Made by a program: the position numbers and the translations under genes. The notes under the pieces were generated by a model, which saw nothing but the letters and a program-made list of their open reading frames with translations, was not told where the DNA came from and ran no database searches. A stretch of DNA of 7,747 nucleotides. Source: JBBRHF01 sp038223055 (GTDB lineage: Bacteria > Actinomycetota > Actinomycetes > JACCUZ01). The stretch is from NCBI GenBank assembly GCA_038223055.1, contig JBBRHF010000191.1, positions 1 through 7,747 on the forward strand. Direction: 5' to 3'. Positions 4,630 to 7,747 of the stretch are shown here, piece by piece. Position 1 is the first letter of the stretch. Every line of letters starts with the position of its first letter.

Positions 4630-5916
4630 ATGCCCCAGCACAGCCAGACCACCCGAACCCAGCTCAACAACGCGGGCGCAAGCCGAGGGCAGCGCCGCTA
4701 CCGCGAGCCGTCCGCACCCGGCCGAAGATATCGACCCACGCGACCCACGACAGCGCTCATCGTTGCCGCAGCCGTCTTCGCGGCTTCGACCGTGGGCCTG
4801 AGCCCACGTTCAGCTCTGGCCGGGCCGGCCACCGGCCGGCTCTCAAGCCAGGTCAACAGCGCCGCCGACGTCGGCCTGCGTCCACTCGTCGCCGACGTCG
4901 TCAACGCCGGCGTGCCAGGAGTCATTGCCCGGGTCCAGGACGGGCACCAGATCCACGCCGTTACCGCGGGGGTCGCCGACCTGGCCACCGGCGCGAAGCT
5001 GCGGCCACAAGCCCGGTTCCGGGTGGGCAGCATCACCAAGACATTCATCGCCACCGTGGTCCTCCAGCTCGTCGGACAGGGACGCCTTCGCCTTGACGAA
5101 CCTGTGGCACGAACACTGCCCGGCTTGCTGGCCAACGGGGACAGGATCACCGTCCGCCAGCTGCTCAACCACACCAGCGGGCTCTACGACTACACCCAGG
5201 ACCCGACCCTGCTGGCGGGCGTCGTGCGCAACCAGATCTTCAAGCCAAGGGAGCTGGTCGCGCTCGCCGAGAGGCATCCGAGCGTGTTTCCCCCAGGCAC
5301 CGCGTGGGCCTACTCCAACACCGACTTCATCGTCGCCGGCATGCTCGTCGAAGCCGTGACCGGTCACCGGCTGGGCCAGGAGCTGCAGGAGCGCATCTTC
5401 AGGCCGCTGCGCCTGGAGAACACCTCGTTTCCGGTCACCAGTGCGGTCATACCCGCCTACCACGCCAACGGGTACGTATCGACCGAGTTCTTCCCCACCT
5501 CAGACGGCCGGCCGTACGACGTGACCGGGCTCAATCCGTCCGCTGCGTGGGCCGCCGGCGCCCTCATTTCCACCGCGGCAGACCTGTCTGCCTTCTACCG
5601 AGCCCTGATGACGGGCACGCTGCTCACTCCCCATCTGCTGCGGGAGATGACGACCACCGTCGCCGAGGACCCTGCCGACCCCAACTACTTCCGGTATGGC
5701 CTGGGCATCGAACGGGTCCAGGACCCGTGCGGCGCGAACTGGGGCCACGGCGGCGCCATCTTCGGCTACCAGGACATCGCCTACTGGAACGAGCAGACCG
5801 GCCGGACCGTCGTTATCGCCAGCACCATGTGGCCCTCGCCCGCAGCCGCCGAGGCGGCCCTAACGAACGTCACCGACTACGCCCTCTGCGGGGTACCTGC
5901 GCCAAAGCCCCGATGA
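4630..5916 (+). CDS. Secreted R61-type D-alanyl-D-alanine carboxypeptidase / beta-lactamase-fold serine hydrolase
   Basis: This 428-residue exported enzyme probably trims D-Ala from wall peptides outside the membrane; the R61 family is the DD-peptidase class inhibited by penicillin. A long basic N-terminus (about 1-40), a hydrophobic core (about 41-57) and SALA-G at 61-65 form a signal peptide cleaved near Ala64. Catalytic motifs are S134-I-T-K137 (nucleophile and base), Y228-S-N230 and H373-G-G375. Segments such as RFRVGSITK, ITVRQLLNHTSGLYDYTQD and NTDFIVAGMLVEAVTGH line up well with Streptomyces R61 as I recall it. Cys367 and Cys420 match its disulfide. R61 has HTG at the third motif, here HGG. 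GGAAGGAA (4617-4624) is a good ribosome site before ATG 4630. It follows the XRE gene closely and is probably in that operon. Alternatives are an esterase or D-amino peptidase with the same fold. Confidence 0.88.
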   Translation: MPQHSQTTRTQLNNAGASRGQRRYREPSAPGRRYRPTRPTTALIVAAAVFAASTVGLSPRSALAGPATGRLSSQVNSAADVGLRPLVADVVNAGVPGVIARVQDGHQIHAVTAGVADLATGAKLRPQARFRVGSITKTFIATVVLQLVGQGRLRLDEPVARTLPGLLANGDRITVRQLLNHTSGLYDYTQDPTLLAGVVRNQIFKPRELVALAERHPSVFPPGTAWAYSNTDFIVAGMLVEAVTGHRLGQELQERIFRPLRLENTSFPVTSAVIPAYHANGYVSTEFFPTSDGRPYDVTGLNPSAAWAAGALISTAADLSAFYRALMTGTLLTPHLLREMTTTVAEDPADPNYFRYGLGIERVQDPCGANWGHGGAIFGYQDIAYWNEQTGRTVVIASTMWPSPAAAEAALTNVTDYALCGVPAPKPR

Positions 5917-5989
5917 GCCGGCCGCAACGGGTACGGCGAACTCGCTCGTGTCGAACGACTTGCTAGCCGGCCCCGCGCCGACCGGCGAG

Positions 5990-6673
5990 TCAGCGTTGCT
6001 TGGGGATCCTTGCTCGCGTTCGACCCACGGCGCAGAAGCCGGTGCCCAGGGCGAACTCGCTGACCTTGAGCTCGTCCAGGAAGGGCGCGAGCACCGCCCA
6101 CGGTCGCGCGAAGCCCGCGAAGGACCGGACGTAGGGCTTGTGCAAGGTGGTCACCTGCAGGTTCATGGCGAGCAACCATGGCGATGTGAACTTTCCGCCG
6201 CCCGCCACGACTTTGCCGCCGGGGCGCACGTGCGCAAGGACGTTGCGCAGGCCCTCGACGCTCTGCAGGACGTCGTGGACGGCACAGAAGAGGATCTTGT
6301 CGGCCACGACGGGAATCTCGGCTTGGCCGACAGAGGCGTTCAGCACCGAGACGTTGTCCCATCGTCGGGTTGCGACGCGTCCCCGTGCCAGGCGCACCAT
6401 GTCCGGCGACTCGTCGATGCCGACCACGCTCCCGGTCGGTCCGACCGCTCGGCGCAGCCCTTCGAAGCACAGGCCGGTCCCGCAGCCGACGTCTAGAACG
6501 ACGTCTCCGGGGCGGGGGTCCAGCGCGTTGACGATGCGATCACGGCTGCTCTGAAAGACCCCGGTGCGCGAGTCGTAGCGGTCCGCCGAGGCTCCGTAGG
6601 CGGCGGGTGTGGCCTCGGACGACGAAGGGGCGCGCAGAACCGCACCGCGGGGAGAGGTCGGGGCAAGTTTCAT
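5990..6673 (-). CDS. Class I SAM-dependent methyltransferase
   Basis: A 227-residue cytoplasmic methyltransferase of the Rossmann-like class I fold. Motif I is L60-DVGCGTG-67 (the SAM-binding glycine loop). The acidic residue at the end of strand 2 is Asp87 in GIDESPDM, and DNVSVLNASVGQ at about 106-117 lies where the adenine-binding strand follows. HVRPGGKVVAGGG (148-160) is the usual post-motif III turn, and the C-terminal part (LHKPYVRSFAGFARPW) is a cap typical of actinobacterial small-molecule methyltransferases. The acceptor is unknown. GTGAGGGG directly before ATG 6673 serves as ribosome site, at rather short spacing. The first 25 residues are polar and probably flexible. The gene converges on the peptidase gene with a 73-base gap containing only weak GC-rich hairpins. 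It diverges from the hydrolase across about 230 bases. Confidence 0.85.
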   Translation of the reverse strand: MKLAPTSPRGAVLRAPSSSEATPAAYGASADRYDSRTGVFQSSRDRIVNALDPRPGDVVLDVGCGTGLCFEGLRRAVGPTGSVVGIDESPDMVRLARGRVATRRWDNVSVLNASVGQAEIPVVADKILFCAVHDVLQSVEGLRNVLAHVRPGGKVVAGGGKFTSPWLLAMNLQVTTLHKPYVRSFAGFARPWAVLAPFLDELKVSEFALGTGFCAVGRTRARIPKQR

Positions 6674-6709
6674 CCCCTCACTCTCGTCTACGTGCGTGTC
6701 TCGTGGATT

Positions 6710-6729
6710 ACGGAAAGGTAAAGTTCCGT
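6710..6729. promoter_or_regulatory. Short inverted repeat upstream of the methyltransferase
   Basis: ACGGAA-aggtaaag-TTCCGT is a perfect 6-bp dyad with an 8-base spacer, 37-56 bases before the methyltransferase start. It could be an operator for this gene. Six-base arms are short enough to arise by chance. The rest of 6674-6905 contains no gene and no promoter hexamer pair that I would call with confidence. Confidence 0.25.
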
Positions 6730-6905
6730 CCCGCTTGTGCCAGGTGTCGCCGCACCGACGGACCCGTTTGGTCTGGAATGGCTGGAAATAGGCTCACACT
6801 GGAGGGGATGCGCGCGGTCTGTCGTGCAACCCCTATGCTCTCCGGTCGGGGGCACCGCGCTCTGCCCACCCAACGCTCACTGTGTTGGTCGATGAGGGTT
6901 GATCG

Positions 6906-7747
6906 ATGAGGAAGGTCCTGCCCGTGGTGCAGCCTATGGAATGCCCGCCGACCTCGTCGATGGTCCACACGGTGGCGATTCCTGGTCGCGGGAGCACCCT
7001 GGTGTGGGAGTGCGCTGGTCCCCCGGGCGCACCGGGGGTCATCCTCCTGCACGGGGTGGCCATGACGGCCGAGTTGGGCTGGTCGAACGTCATCGAGCGC
7101 CTTGGCCAGAGCTATCGCGTCGTCGCCCCGGATCTGCGGGGGCACGGCGACGGCATCCCCAGCGGATCGCGCTTCAGTGTCGAGGAATGCGCCGACGATG
7201 TGGCCGCGCTCGCCGACGTACTCGGCATGGAGCGGGTGATCGTCGGGGGCTACTCCATGGGCGGGGTCGTTGCCCAGCTCACGTGGCGCCGCCACCGGGG
7301 ACTCGTCGCCGGGCTGGTGCTGTGCTCCACGGCACGCAACGTCCGCGGGGCCCCCTGGGAGCGGATGATGTCGCTGACCCTGCCGGCAGTCACCTCGGCG
7401 CTGAGGTGGAACCCCGCGGCGCAGGGCCTCACGTCCCAGGTGCTGGGCGAGAGCGTTCTGGGTCCCTTCGAGGATGCGGCCACGCGGGCATGGGCGCGGC
7501 GTCAGCTGAACCGGACCAGCCTGTCCACTGCCTGGTCCGCCGTACGCGCCGTGTCCGACTTCACCTCACACCAGTGGATCGGTGAGGTGGACGTCCCGAC
7601 GGCCGTCGTGATCACGACGAGGGACCGCGTCGTGCCAGCGAGCCGGCAGCGGCGCCTCGCGGCAGCCATTCCCCATGCCCAGGTGATCGAAGTGGCGGCT
7701 GATCATGGTCTGTGCGTCAAGGACCCCGAGACCTTCGGCCGGGCACT
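6906..7747 (+). CDS. Alpha/beta-fold hydrolase (3' end beyond window)
   Basis: The frame is open from ATG 6906 to the edge (280 codons visible). It shows the alpha/beta hydrolase plan: strand plus oxyanion motif VILLHGVAM (45-53), RVVAPDLRGHGDG (71-83), and the nucleophile elbow G115-Y-S117-M-G-G. A helical cap at about 145-225 is followed by the acid VVITTRDRVVP (Asp240) and the histidine loop VAADHGLCV (His267). All three catalytic residues are present, so it should be active, probably as an esterase, lactonase or C-C hydrolase; the substrate is not readable. Only a few residues should be missing at the end, since the family is usually 260-300 long. GAGGG at 6894-6898, seven bases before the ATG, supports this start. 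A five-codon frame (MRVDR, 6892-6909) overlaps the start by ATGA. No downstream neighbour is visible. Confidence 0.88.
   Translation, partial: MRKVLPVVQPMECPPTSSMVHTVAIPGRGSTLVWECAGPPGAPGVILLHGVAMTAELGWSNVIERLGQSYRVVAPDLRGHGDGIPSGSRFSVEECADDVAALADVLGMERVIVGGYSMGGVVAQLTWRRHRGLVAGLVLCSTARNVRGAPWERMMSLTLPAVTSALRWNPAAQGLTSQVLGESVLGPFEDAATRAWARRQLNRTSLSTAWSAVRAVSDFTSHQWIGEVDVPTAVVITTRDRVVPASRQRRLAAAIPHAQVIEVAADHGLCVKDPETFGRA

Noticed and set aside
4843..5463. 206-codon minus-strand frame within the peptidase gene
   Set aside because: It is antisense to the catalytic core of the R61-like enzyme and has no domain of its own.
5917..5989. Bidirectional terminator between the convergent peptidase and methyltransferase genes
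   Set aside because: AGCCGGCC repeats and a GCCGG/CCGGC stem are present, but arms of five bases with no T tract are expected by chance at this G+C content.
5948..6496. 182-codon plus-strand frame across the methyltransferase
   Set aside because: It is antisense to the SAM-binding motif-bearing frame, with no recognisable protein features.
6607..6909. 100-codon plus-strand frame ending on the hydrolase start (ATGA overlap)
   Set aside because: It overlaps the methyltransferase start, has mixed third-position composition and Arg/Cys-rich content. Only the tiny MRVDR end is noted as a curiosity.
6899..7585. 228-codon plus-strand frame in the hydrolase region
   Set aside because: A shadow in another frame; the frame from 6906 shows the complete alpha/beta hydrolase motifs and continues to the window edge.

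Overview
The base composition (very G+C rich, third codon positions almost all G or C) and the gene families point to a high-GC actinobacterium. The first gene is a close relative of mycobacterial FadE5, and the wall peptidase is of the Streptomyces R61 type. I cannot fix the genus; a member of the Propionibacteriales or Mycobacteriales would fit.

Layout. (1) 1-1742, minus strand: most of a FadE5-type acyl-CoA dehydrogenase, whose C-terminal end runs off the window. Its promoter region carries two copies of a 16-bp dyad (GCTACC-N4-AGTAAC), probably the operator of a lipid-catabolism repressor. (2) 1913-3205, plus strand: a divergent FUSC / aromatic-acid-exporter-type membrane protein with an in-frame 27-bp tandem duplication in a linker. 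(3) 3206-3952: a decayed, repeat-rich stretch. It has two hairpins after the FUSC gene, an 84-bp element with 26-bp inverted arms, a perfect 13-bp inverted repeat, and what looks like a wrecked VapBC toxin-antitoxin pair: the antitoxin seems to have lost its middle, and the toxin keeps only about its first ten recognisable residues. (4) 3953-5916, plus strand: a probable three-gene unit of a four-helix membrane protein, a 70-residue XRE-type repressor (4-bp overlap) and a secreted R61-type DD-peptidase / beta-lactamase-fold enzyme. Its promoter looks leaderless and is bracketed by a 7-bp inverted repeat. (5) 5990-6673, minus strand: a class I SAM-dependent methyltransferase, convergent with the peptidase. 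(6) 6906-7747, plus strand: an alpha/beta hydrolase with a complete catalytic triad, open at the window edge.

How the genes may work together. The acyl-CoA dehydrogenase belongs to beta-oxidation and is probably controlled through its twin operators. The membrane protein and XRE regulator form a compact two-gene control module that plausibly represses its own promoter and may also govern the downstream wall peptidase; this is inferred from layout, not shown. The methyltransferase and hydrolase are divergent and have no clear pathway link here. The most interesting items are the twin operators, the VapBC wreck with its palindromes, and the leaderless promoter of the membrane/XRE/peptidase unit.
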